A stretch of DNA of 64,000 nt from VAXT01 sp964591295 (GTDB taxonomy: Bacteria; Actinomycetota; Thermoleophilia; Gaiellales; Gaiellaceae). The DNA lies in assembly GCA_964591295.1 (NCBI GenBank), contig CAZQAG010000003.1:22494-86493 (forward strand). Direction: 5' to 3'. A model generated the notes under the pieces. The model worked only from the letters and a program-made list of their open reading frames with translations. It had not been told where the DNA came from and did not search any database. Every line of letters begins with the position of its first letter. Position 1 is the stretch's first letter. The translations under genes were made by a program, and so were the position numbers. Of the stretch, positions 57,228 to 64,000 are shown one piece after another.

Positions 57228-57469
57228 AAGCAACCGTCCTCGTGAGACCGAAGCCGGGCATCCTCGACCCGCAGGGGAAAGCGGTCGAGAACTCCTTGCG
57301 GCACCTGGGGTTCACCGTCGACGGCGCGCGGGTCGGCCGCCTCGTCGATCTCGAGGTCGAGGCCTCGGACCCCGAGGAGGCCCGCGCCGAGGTGGAGCGC
57401 ATGTGCGCAGAGCTCCTCGCCAACCCGTTGATCGAGAGCTACGAGATCGAGCTCTCGGAGGGCTCGTGA
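57224..57469 (+). CDS. purS: FGAM synthase subunit PurS
   Basis: Small structural subunit that joins PurQ to PurL in formylglycinamidine ribonucleotide synthase. 81 residues: TVLVRPKPGILDPQGKAVENSLRHLGFTVDGARVGRLVDLEVE and ELLANPLIESYEIEL. TTG start (TTGA with purC). purL itself is not found in the window up to its end and is expected elsewhere. Confidence 0.95.
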   Translation: MKATVLVRPKPGILDPQGKAVENSLRHLGFTVDGARVGRLVDLEVEASDPEEARAEVERMCAELLANPLIESYEIELSEGS

Positions 57470-58164
57470 GCGACTCCAGCCCACGCGTCGCCGTCCTCGT
57501 CTTCCCCGGGTCGAACGACGACCGTGACGCCGCCCTCGCCCTGGAGAACCTCGGCGCCGAGCCCGTGCTCGTGTGGCATGCCGACCGCGAGCTACCGGAA
57601 GTCGGGGCCGTCGTTCTTCCGGGCGGCTTCTCCTACGGCGACTATCTTCGGGCGGGAGCGATCGCGCGCTTCTCGCCCGCGATGCAAGGGGTCGCCGACT
57701 TCGCCTCCGACGGTGGCTTCGTGCTCGGAATCTGCAACGGCTTCCAGGTCCTCTGCGAGGCGGGCCTCCTTCCGGGCGCGCTTCGCCCGAACGAGTCGCT
57801 CTCGTTCATTTGTAAGGACGCCCCGCTTCGCGTGGAGCGAGCGGATGTCCCGCTGCTTGCCGGCTGCGAGGTCGGCCAGCGACTCTCGATTCCGATCAAG
57901 CACGGGGAGGGCTGCTACTTCGCAGACACCGAGCTCGTGGCCCAGCTCGAGGAAGCCGGCCAGATCGTCCTGCGCTACGACGGCGAGAACCCGAACGGCT
58001 CGGTCGACGACATCGCCGGGGTCGTCAACGCGGATGGCAACGTCATGGGCCTCATGCCGCATCCCGAGCATGCGGTCGACCCTCTGCTGGGCTCCGCCGA
58101 CGGCGCGTTGATCTTGCGCGCTCTCGTCGATCGCGCACGCGAGCGTCTACTGGCACCTGCCTAG
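57466..58164 (+). CDS. purQ: FGAM synthase glutaminase subunit PurQ
   Basis: Class I glutamine amidotransferase supplying ammonia to PurL. 232 residues: VAVLVFPGSNDDRDAALAL, VLPGGFSYGDYLRAGAIAR, nucleophile Cys in LGICNGFQVLCEAGLL, and the His/Glu pair in LMPHPEHAVDPLLG. GTG start overlaps purS (GTGA). It is the last gene of the operon; the next gene is convergent. Confidence 0.97.
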   Translation: MSDSSPRVAVLVFPGSNDDRDAALALENLGAEPVLVWHADRELPEVGAVVLPGGFSYGDYLRAGAIARFSPAMQGVADFASDGGFVLGICNGFQVLCEAGLLPGALRPNESLSFICKDAPLRVERADVPLLAGCEVGQRLSIPIKHGEGCYFADTELVAQLEEAGQIVLRYDGENPNGSVDDIAGVVNADGNVMGLMPHPEHAVDPLLGSADGALILRALVDRARERLLAPA

Positions 58165-58187
58165 CCGTCTCGCGGTCCTTATGTCGT

Positions 58188-58478
58188 TCACGCCTTCCCG
58201 TTGGCTCCCTCCTTCGCATCGAGGCCGAGTGCCGCCGCCAGCTCCGGGCAGCCCGCGAGACCGCTCACGAGCCGCTCGACGTCTCGGGCACGGAGCGTGA
58301 CCGGCCCGCGCCGCGCCGTCCCGTCCGTCGAGTAGGCGAAGCGGACGAGACGCTCGCCCTTCGCGCCTTCGAGCAGCTGCACCACGGAGGCGAAGCGCTT
58401 GTCGCCCGAGCGCTGGGGAACCGTCAGCTCCTCGACGAGAGTCGCCGGGCCCCAAGGTGTCGCGGTCTTCGTTGCCAT
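58188..58478 (-). CDS. Hypothetical protein
   Basis: A 96-residue protein MATKTATPWGPATLVEELTVPQ followed by FASVVQLLEGAKGERLVRFAYSTDGTARRGPVTLRARDVERL and an Ala-rich end. The alternating beta pattern suggests a small barrel, perhaps nucleic-acid binding, but this is a guess. ATG 58478 has TAGGTT exactly 7 nt upstream. Convergent with purQ. Confidence 0.6.
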   Translation of the reverse strand: MATKTATPWGPATLVEELTVPQRSGDKRFASVVQLLEGAKGERLVRFAYSTDGTARRGPVTLRARDVERLVSGLAGCPELAAALGLDAKEGANGKA

Positions 58479-58485
58479 TGGGGGC

Positions 58486-58491
58486 AACCTA
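58486..58491 (-). promoter_or_regulatory. -10 box of the 58478 gene (leaderless)
   Basis: TAGGTT on the minus strand, 7 nt before the ATG. Confidence 0.55.
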
Positions 58492-58532
58492 GCGGGGAAA
58501 GCGTGCCGTGTCTGTCACAGCTTTGCGACAGA

Positions 58533-59522
58533 TCACGGACCTTGCCAACGCACCTCGGTGTCGAGCAAGCCGAGGAACGTTTCGGGGTCGTCGATCGCAG
58601 TCTCGGGCGGTCCCACGCCGGGAGCGGCAAGCCTCCCCTCGGCGATCTCGTACGCGGCACGAGCAGCCGGCTCCGAGGTCGACTTCGCGCTCCCGCCGCG
58701 GGTGACCGTCGTCCCGACGACGCGCGAGCCGTTCGCCGCAAGCTCGACCTCGTGCACCGCGACCGACTCCGCCGACTGGACGTACGGCTCGGGGAGTTCG
58801 CCCTCCTCGAGCGCCAGCAGCTTCTCCAGCAGGCCGGGAGAGAGACAGAGCCGGAAGCTCGCCTCGCGCAGACTCGGATAGGTCACCGGCAGTGTCGCGA
58901 GCTCGGAGTGGAGGGTGTAGATCCCCTTCGCGCGCCCGACGGGCTCCGGGAATTCCCGCTCAGCCTCACCCGAAAGCGGCTCGACCTCGATCGCCTCGCC
59001 GTCGACGACGACGACCGGGCGCATCTGCAGCTCGTCCCGCAGCGTCTGCACCGAGTAAGGCGCCGGAAATGGATGACCGGCCGCAGCGGGGTCGCGCGTC
59101 GCCGCCCAGATCTCCATCGAGACCGGCTCGGCACCGAGCCGCTCGACCGCCGCGCCCGCGAGCAGGTTCGTCTTGCCGGGAGCCGACCCCATGCCGAGGA
59201 TCGCGGTCAGCCCTGCGGAGCGGAACGCAGCGTCGAGCTCGAGCTGCTGCCTCGTCACGTGGAAGAGGCCGCCGAGGTCGACGTAGTGCGCGCCCACCGC
59301 CAGCGCGCCCGCCATGACGTCGAGGTTGAGGCGGTAGTCCGCGCAGTTGACGACGACAGTCGCGCCCTCGAGCGCGCGCCCGAGCGACTCCCGGTCGCGG
59401 GCGTCCACGTGCTCCTCGCCGTCGAGCCGGAAGTCGCGGCGCGCCACCTCTGCCCCCCACTCTTCGAGGAAGCCGCCGACGTTCCGTCCGATCGTCCCCG
59501 CCGCGCCGATGACCGCGATCAC
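58533..59522 (-). CDS. Saccharopine dehydrogenase-like NAD(P) oxidoreductase
   Basis: A 329-residue protein with an N-terminal Rossmann fold (VIAVIGAAGTIGRNVGGFLEEWG, GxxGxxG type), the VVVNCADYRLNLDVMAGALAVGAHYVDLGG segment typical of the saccharopine dehydrogenase/spermidine-synthase-fused family, and ILGMGSAPGKTNLLA. Enzymes of this group reduce or oxidise imines such as saccharopine or carboxynorspermidine. With amine catabolism and transport next door, a polyamine-related substrate is plausible (inference). GTG 59522; divergent from the aminotransferase by 34 nt. Confidence 0.85.
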   Translation of the reverse strand: MIAVIGAAGTIGRNVGGFLEEWGAEVARRDFRLDGEEHVDARDRESLGRALEGATVVVNCADYRLNLDVMAGALAVGAHYVDLGGLFHVTRQQLELDAAFRSAGLTAILGMGSAPGKTNLLAGAAVERLGAEPVSMEIWAATRDPAAAGHPFPAPYSVQTLRDELQMRPVVVVDGEAIEVEPLSGEAEREFPEPVGRAKGIYTLHSELATLPVTYPSLREASFRLCLSPGLLEKLLALEEGELPEPYVQSAESVAVHEVELAANGSRVVGTTVTRGGSAKSTSEPAARAAYEIAEGRLAAPGVGPPETAIDDPETFLGLLDTEVRWQGP

Positions 59523-59556
59523 GCTCCGATTCAAGCACGTGCGAGAATCCGCCTCG

Positions 59557-60855
59557 ATGGCCGTCGAGCAGGGCACCTCCTCCGAACGGGTGCTGGCGGC
59601 CCGCGAGCGCTACGTCGCGCGCGGGATCGCCACTCCGCCGATCGTCGTTGCACGCGCCGAGGGTGCGCGAGTCGAGGACGTCGACGGCCGGAGCTACATC
59701 GACTTCGCCGGGGGCCTCGGCTGCCAGAACACGGGCCACGGCTTTCCACCCGCCGTCGCCGCGATGCACGAGCAGATCGACAGCTACCTCCACCAGTGCT
59801 TCATGGTCGGTGTCTACGAGCCGTACATCGACGTCTGTCGCCGACTCGCCGACCTGTCGCCGTGCGCAGGCTCAAACCAGAAGAGCATCCTCCTGAACTC
59901 GGGCGCCGAGGCGGTCGAGAACGCCGTCAAGATCGCCCGGGCCGCGACCGGCCGTCCCGCGGTCGTCGTGTTCGATCGCGCCTTCCACGGTCGCACGCTG
60001 CTCGCCATGACGATGACCTCGAAGGTCGTGCCCTACAAGCGAGGCTTCGGGCCGTTCGCCCCTGAGGTCTACCGCTCGGCCGCGCCCTATCCATACCGAG
60101 ACGTCACGACCGACGACGCGATCGATGCGCTGCACCACCTGTTCAAGGGCGAGGTCGACCCGCAATCGGTCGCCTGCGTCGTTCTCGAGCCGGTTCAGGG
60201 TGAGGGCGGGTTCGTCGTCATGCCCGAGGACTTTCCGGGGCGCCTGCTCGAGCTCTGCCATGAGCACGACATCATCTACGTGGACGACGAGATCCAATCG
60301 GGCGTGGGTCGCACGGGGCCGGTCTGGGCAATCGAGCGCTACGGCGTCGAGCCGGACTTGCTCGTCTCGGGAAAATCCCTCGGCGGCGGCCTGCCGCTCG
60401 CAGCAGTCACGGGACGGGCCGAGGTGATGGACGCGCCCGAGGCCGGTGGGCTCGGAGGCACGTTCGGTGGCAACCCCGTGGCCTGCGCTGCGGGCATCGC
60501 CGTGCTCGATGAAGTCGCGACCGAGGAGTTCCGCGCCCGCTCCGAGGAGCTCGGGAAGAGGCTACGCGCGCGACTCGACGAGATAGCGACGCGTGTCGAG
60601 AGCGTCGGGGAGGTACGCGGGCTCGGGCCGATGCTCGCGCTGGAGCTCGTCGCCGACCGCGAGACCAAGGAGCCGGCGGCCGAGCTCGCGAAGCGGACGA
60701 CCGAGGCGGCGAGGGAGCGCGGCCTGATCCTCCTCTCGTGCGGGCTCTACGGGAACGTCGTCCGCATCCTCGTACCGCTCGTAATCGCAGACGACGATCT
60801 CGACCGGGGGCTCGAGATCCTGGAGCACTCGCTCGTCCACGCGGCCGCAAGCTGA
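59557..60855 (+). CDS. gabT: Class III aminotransferase, 4-aminobutyrate type
   Basis: PLP enzyme of 432 residues transferring an omega-amino group, most likely from GABA or a similar diamine product, to 2-oxoglutarate or pyruvate. Blocks: YIDFAGGLGCQNTGHGFPPAV, LLNSGAEAVENAVKIAR, FHGRTLLAMTMTSK, DDEIQSGVGRTG, and the PLP-lysine in LLVSGKSLGGGLPLAAV. Followed by an aldehyde dehydrogenase and a polyamine-type ABC transporter, which supports an amine-degradation role. The exact substrate is not provable here. Confidence 0.88.
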   Translation: MAVEQGTSSERVLAARERYVARGIATPPIVVARAEGARVEDVDGRSYIDFAGGLGCQNTGHGFPPAVAAMHEQIDSYLHQCFMVGVYEPYIDVCRRLADLSPCAGSNQKSILLNSGAEAVENAVKIARAATGRPAVVVFDRAFHGRTLLAMTMTSKVVPYKRGFGPFAPEVYRSAAPYPYRDVTTDDAIDALHHLFKGEVDPQSVACVVLEPVQGEGGFVVMPEDFPGRLLELCHEHDIIYVDDEIQSGVGRTGPVWAIERYGVEPDLLVSGKSLGGGLPLAAVTGRAEVMDAPEAGGLGGTFGGNPVACAAGIAVLDEVATEEFRARSEELGKRLRARLDEIATRVESVGEVRGLGPMLALELVADRETKEPAAELAKRTTEAARERGLILLSCGLYGNVVRILVPLVIADDDLDRGLEILEHSLVHAAAS

Positions 60856-60933
60856 GCCAAGCACCCACGGTTCCTGTTGTCCATCCCACACGGCTAGGAG
60901 TACGCTCGTGGACGAACGAAGCGGAGGGTTGAG

Positions 60934-62370
60934 ATGAGCGTCACTGTTTCCCGGTACCAAAACTTCGTCGGCGGCAAGTTGGTCGACGCGGCCGAGGGCG
61001 AGACGGCCGAGATCCTGAACCCGGCGACAGGCGAGATCATCGGCGAGGTGCCTCGGGGCTCGCAGGCAGACGTCGAGCGGGCCGTCGAGGCGGCGAAGGC
61101 TGCCCTTCAGGAGTGGCTCGAGACGACTCCGGGCGAACGGGCGGAGATGCTCCTGAAACTCGCCGACGCCCTCGATGCGAACACCGAGGAGCTTGCCCAA
61201 CTCGAGTCGCAGAACGTCGGCAAACCGCTCCCGGCCGCCCGGGACGAGATGCCCGTCTCTTCCGACAACATCCGCTTCTTCGCAGGAGCCGCACGCACCA
61301 TGGAGGGCCGTGCGACGGGCGAGTACATGCGTGGGTACACGTCGATGATCCGTCGCGAGCCGGTCGGGATCGTCGGGCAGATCGCGCCCTGGAACTACCC
61401 GCTGATGATGGCGATCTGGAAAATCAGCCCGGCACTTGCCGCCGGGAACGTCATCGTCCTCAAGCCCTCCGAGCAGACGCCGCTGACGACCCTCCGCATG
61501 GCACAGGTCGCGGCTGACATCTTCCCGGCCGGTGTTCTGAATGTGATCACCGGTGACGGCGAGCCGGTCGGCGCGGGCATCGTGCGTCATCCCGACGTGC
61601 GGATGGTCTCGCTCACCGGCGACGTCGCCACAGGCAAGGAGGTCGCGCGCGCAGCGGCGGACAACCTCAAGCGAGTCCACCTCGAGCTCGGCGGGAAGGC
61701 GCCGGTCATCGTCTTCGACGACGCCGATCCGGCCGCCGTGGCCGAGGGGATCAAGATCGCGGGGTACTGGAACTCCGGCCAGGACTGCACGGCCGCCTCG
61801 CGCGTCATAGCCGGGCCCAAGGTCTACGACAAGCTCCTGGAGGAGCTCGTACCGGCCGTCGAGGCAATGCAGATCGGCGACCCGGCGACGAGCGAGGACA
61901 TCGACATGGGCCCCGTCATCTCGAAGGCGCAGCAGGAGCGCGTGTTCGGTTTCCTCGAGCGCGCATCGGGCGCGAAGGTGCTAACCGGGGGAGGCTCGAA
62001 CGGCGAACGCGGTTTCTTCGTGCAGCCGACGGTCGTCACCGAGGTGGGGCAGGACGACGAGATCGTTCAGAAGGAGGTGTTCGGCCCCGTCGTCACGGTT
62101 CAGCGCTTCGCGGACGACGACCAGGCGCTCGCCTGGGCGAACGACGTGGACTACGGGCTCTCGGCATCCGTCTGGACACGTGACATCGGCCGCGCGCTGA
62201 ACGCCGCGCGCAAGCTCCAGTTCGGGACGGTGTGGATCAACGACCACATCCCGCTCGTCTCCGAGATGCCGCATGGCGGCTACAAGCAGTCCGGCTACGG
62301 CAAGGATCTGTCGGTCTACTCGCTCGAGGACTACACACAGATCAAGCACGTGATGGCGAAGCTGGATTAG
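60934..62370 (+). CDS. Aldehyde dehydrogenase, gamma-aminobutyraldehyde type
   Basis: A 478-residue NAD-dependent dehydrogenase close in pattern to aminobutyraldehyde/betaine-aldehyde dehydrogenases: GIVGQIAPWNYPLMMAIWKISPALAAGN, HLELGGKAPVIVFDDAD (general-base Glu), GYWNSGQDCTAASR (nucleophile Cys) and PHGGYKQSGYGKDLSVYSLEDYTQIKHVM at the end. ATG after GGAGGG. It would convert aminobutyraldehyde to GABA for the aminotransferase upstream. The structured element begins at the last base of its stop codon. Confidence 0.88.
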   Translation: MSVTVSRYQNFVGGKLVDAAEGETAEILNPATGEIIGEVPRGSQADVERAVEAAKAALQEWLETTPGERAEMLLKLADALDANTEELAQLESQNVGKPLPAARDEMPVSSDNIRFFAGAARTMEGRATGEYMRGYTSMIRREPVGIVGQIAPWNYPLMMAIWKISPALAAGNVIVLKPSEQTPLTTLRMAQVAADIFPAGVLNVITGDGEPVGAGIVRHPDVRMVSLTGDVATGKEVARAAADNLKRVHLELGGKAPVIVFDDADPAAVAEGIKIAGYWNSGQDCTAASRVIAGPKVYDKLLEELVPAVEAMQIGDPATSEDIDMGPVISKAQQERVFGFLERASGAKVLTGGGSNGERGFFVQPTVVTEVGQDDEIVQKEVFGPVVTVQRFADDDQALAWANDVDYGLSASVWTRDIGRALNAARKLQFGTVWINDHIPLVSEMPHGGYKQSGYGKDLSVYSLEDYTQIKHVMAKLD

Positions 62371-62594
62371 TGCCCCGTCCAGTGATGCCGCTGAGCTCCT
62401 GGGTCGCGAGCCTGAGGCGCCGCCTCGGCGGCGCCGACCAAAAGAGGTCGTGGCGGCTTTGCCGACACGACCGTCTTCATCCAGAGGCCGCACTCGTCCG
62501 CGGCCAAGGCTTGCAGCCTTGGCAAGGGCGAGGGTGGGCTCTGGCGCCGCGTGATCGCGGGCCAGGGGCCAGCATGTATCGCTGGATGGGGCAC
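62370..62594 (+). ncRNA. Candidate structured RNA (or miniature element) before potA
   Basis: A 225-nt non-coding stretch closed by a 17-bp helix (62370-62386 with 62578-62594) that is continuous in RNA through two G-U pairs. A second helix lies inside it (62390-62402 with 62562-62573, one bulged A). Inside are separate hairpins: 62411-62428, 62446-62472 (10 bp), 62481-62544 topped by the perfect 9-bp hairpin 62503-62523, and 62547-62560 (5 bp, UGAU loop). This multibranch layout just 3 nt ahead of the potA ATG suggests a cis-regulatory RNA; a MITE-like DNA element is the main alternative. No known class recognised. Confidence 0.5.
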
Positions 62595-62597
62595 TGA

Positions 62598-63716
62598 ATG
62601 GCAGTCGAGCAGCTCGAGACGGAGCGGGGTCTCGGCTCGCAGGCATCCGACGTTCGCCTGGAGGGCGTCACGAAGCGGTTCGACGACGTCGCCGCAGTGG
62701 ACGACATCTCGCTTGCGATCGAGCCGGGTAAGTTCTTCGCGCTGCTCGGCCCGTCGGGCTGCGGGAAGACGACGACGTTGCGCATGATCGGTGGGTTCGA
62801 GGAGCCGACCGCGGGCTCGATCTACCTCGGCGACCGCGATGTCGTGGGACTGCCTCCGTACAAGCGGGACGTGAACACGGTCTTTCAGTCCTACGCGCTC
62901 TTCCCCCACCTGTCGATCTTCGAAAACGTCGCCTTCGGCATGCGCCGCCAGGGAGTCCGGGGGAAGCAGCTTGCCGGCAGGGTGCGCGGGATCCTCAAGC
63001 TCGTCGACCTCGAAGGCATGGAGTCGCGCAAGCCCCGTCAGCTCTCGGGCGGCCAGCAACAGCGCGTCGCCCTTGCGCGTGCACTCGTGAACAAGCCGCG
63101 TGTCCTGCTCCTGGACGAGCCGCTTGGCGCGCTCGACCTCAAGCTTCGCCGCCAGATGCAGCTCGAGCTGAAGACGATCCAGCGGGAGCTCGGCATCACG
63201 TTCATCCACGTCACGCACGACCAGGAAGAGGCGATGACGATGGCCGACACGATCGCCGTGATGAATCGTGGCCGCGTCGAGCAGCTCGGGCCGCCCAGCG
63301 ATCTCTACGAGCGACCCCGGACCTCCTTCGTCGCCGGCTTCCTCGGCGTGTCGAACCTCCTCCCGGGAACCGTGTCCGGGCCGGACACGATCCGGCTCGA
63401 GGGCGACGGCGCCGAGGTCAAGGTCTCAGCCGGCGCCCTCGGGGACCGCTCGGGACGGGTCGCGGTCGGAATCCGGCCCGAGAAGATCCGTATCGCGAGC
63501 GGCCAGGTGAACACCATCACGGGAACCGTCTTCGAGTTGGCATACGTCGGCGTCTCGACGCAGTACGTCGTCGACACGAAAGCCGGCCGGCTCACCGTCT
63601 ACGTGCAGAACATGGAGTCGGGCGCACACCGAGCTTCCCCCGGCGACCCGATCACCGTCGGCTTCGAGCCCGAGGCCACCTTCGTCGTCGACCTTCCAGA
63701 GGAGGACAAGAAGTGA
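62598..63716 (+). CDS. potA: ABC transporter ATPase, spermidine/putrescine (PotA) type
   Basis: Nucleotide-binding subunit of an importer, 372 residues. Walker A GPSGCGKTT, Q-loop FQSYALFPHLSIFENVAFGM, signature LSGGQQQRVALARAL, Walker B LLLDEPLGALD, switch His VTHDQEEAMTMAD, then a TOBE domain (about 245-370). The Q-loop FQSYALFPH and the neighbouring PotD-like gene fit PotA. The ATG stands 3 nt after the structured element, with weak GGGG upstream. Its TGA overlaps the next start. Confidence 0.9.
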   Translation: MAVEQLETERGLGSQASDVRLEGVTKRFDDVAAVDDISLAIEPGKFFALLGPSGCGKTTTLRMIGGFEEPTAGSIYLGDRDVVGLPPYKRDVNTVFQSYALFPHLSIFENVAFGMRRQGVRGKQLAGRVRGILKLVDLEGMESRKPRQLSGGQQQRVALARALVNKPRVLLLDEPLGALDLKLRRQMQLELKTIQRELGITFIHVTHDQEEAMTMADTIAVMNRGRVEQLGPPSDLYERPRTSFVAGFLGVSNLLPGTVSGPDTIRLEGDGAEVKVSAGALGDRSGRVAVGIRPEKIRIASGQVNTITGTVFELAYVGVSTQYVVDTKAGRLTVYVQNMESGAHRASPGDPITVGFEPEATFVVDLPEEDKK

Positions 63717-64000
63717 CGAACCTGCTGACCCGAGAGGAACTGCTCCGTCGCGCTGCGCTCGGCGCCGGACTGCTGTCGATGCCCGGCCTGCTCGCCGCCT
63801 GCGGCGGCGGCAATGGCGGAGGCGGAGGCGGCAGCGAGAGGGAGCTTGCAGACACCCTGCGCTTCTCAAACTGGACGCTCTACATGGACTTTGACGAGAA
63901 GACGAAGAAGTACCCGACGCTCGAGGCCTTCAAGAAAGAGTTCGGCGTCGACGTCGTCTACACGGAGGACATCAACTCGAACTCCGAGTACTTCGGGAAG
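63713..64000 (+). CDS. potD: Spermidine/putrescine-binding lipoprotein (PotD type), 3' end outside window
   Basis: First 96 residues of an extracytoplasmic substrate-binding protein. The N-terminus has a twin-Arg pair (LLRRAALGAGLLSMPG), a lipobox LAAC (Cys about 32), a Gly-rich linker, and LADTLRFSNWTLYMDFDEKTKKYPTLEAFKKEFGVDVVYTEDINSNSEYFGK, the PotD opening (xFxNWxxYxD ... F). Lipid-anchored, possibly Tat-exported. GTG start (GTGA with potA). Permease genes are expected downstream. Confidence 0.88.
   Translation, partial: MTNLLTREELLRRAALGAGLLSMPGLLAACGGGNGGGGGGSERELADTLRFSNWTLYMDFDEKTKKYPTLEAFKKEFGVDVVYTEDINSNSEYFGK

Overview
The window is GC-rich, densely packed bacterial chromosome with many GTG/TTG starts and start/stop overlaps. 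I infer an actinobacterium, probably a Thermoleophilia (Gaiellales/Solirubrobacterales-like) lineage. The signs are an actinobacterial-type LexA/SOS box, a bacterial RNase P RNA, an S6-SSB-S18-L9-DnaB locus, a fused MoaD-MoaE, and many apparently leaderless genes (a TANNNT hexamer 6-7 nt before the start codon). This assignment is inference; no 16S gene is present.

Layout. 1-6.4 kb: end of an old-yellow-enzyme gene, RNase P RNA, lexA with its own SOS box, tRNA-Leu(GAG), tldD-tldE, secG and a lone receiver protein. 6.3-9.6 kb: a glycosyltransferase carrying an in-frame palindromic repeat pair, an acyl-CoA mutase large subunit, and a divergent moaD-moaE fusion. 9.6-13.8 kb: three secreted proteins (polyproline-PASTA protein, subtilase-cupredoxin-polyproline-PASTA protease, collagen-like protein). 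13.9-19.5 kb: one operon of M50 protease, LOG protein, selA, methyltransferase, selB and tRNA-Sec, i.e. most of a selenocysteine system. 19.5-31.5 kb: truncated globin between two copies of the tRNA-Sec 3' end, VOC protein, OafA-type acyltransferase, aldehyde dehydrogenase, MFS carrier, LtrA, secreted proteins, NAD-formate dehydrogenase and XdhC.

31.6-35.5 kb: a soluble signalling operon of three exact-period PAS repeats, a histidine kinase, and a receiver-PAS-kinase. 35.5-44.6 kb: small membrane proteins, secreted propellers, a MarR/YceI divergent pair, an ABC-2 exporter and an amidase. 44.7-50.9 kb: rpsF-ssb-rpsR-rplI, a decayed IS1595-type element with passenger genes, a DnaA-box-like palindrome, and dnaB with an intein. 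50.9-58.2 kb: purA, then the purD-E-B-C-S-Q operon. In between are two paralogous small membrane proteins and two copies of a 25-bp palindromic repeat. 58.2-64 kb: a saccharopine-dehydrogenase-like protein, GABA-type aminotransferase, aminobutyraldehyde-type dehydrogenase, and the start of a PotA/PotD polyamine-type transporter, with a strongly structured 225-nt element in front of potA.

How they work together. The pur genes supply most of IMP synthesis and the first AMP step. selA/selB/tRNA-Sec form the Sec insertion machinery; selD and the selenoproteins must lie elsewhere. The 59.5-64 kb genes look like uptake and breakdown of putrescine/GABA-like amines. The most unusual items are the structured element before potA, the repeat inserted in the glycosyltransferase, the tRNA-Sec tail duplication around the globin, the protease-cupredoxin-PASTA fusion, and the uniform leaderless promoter signature.
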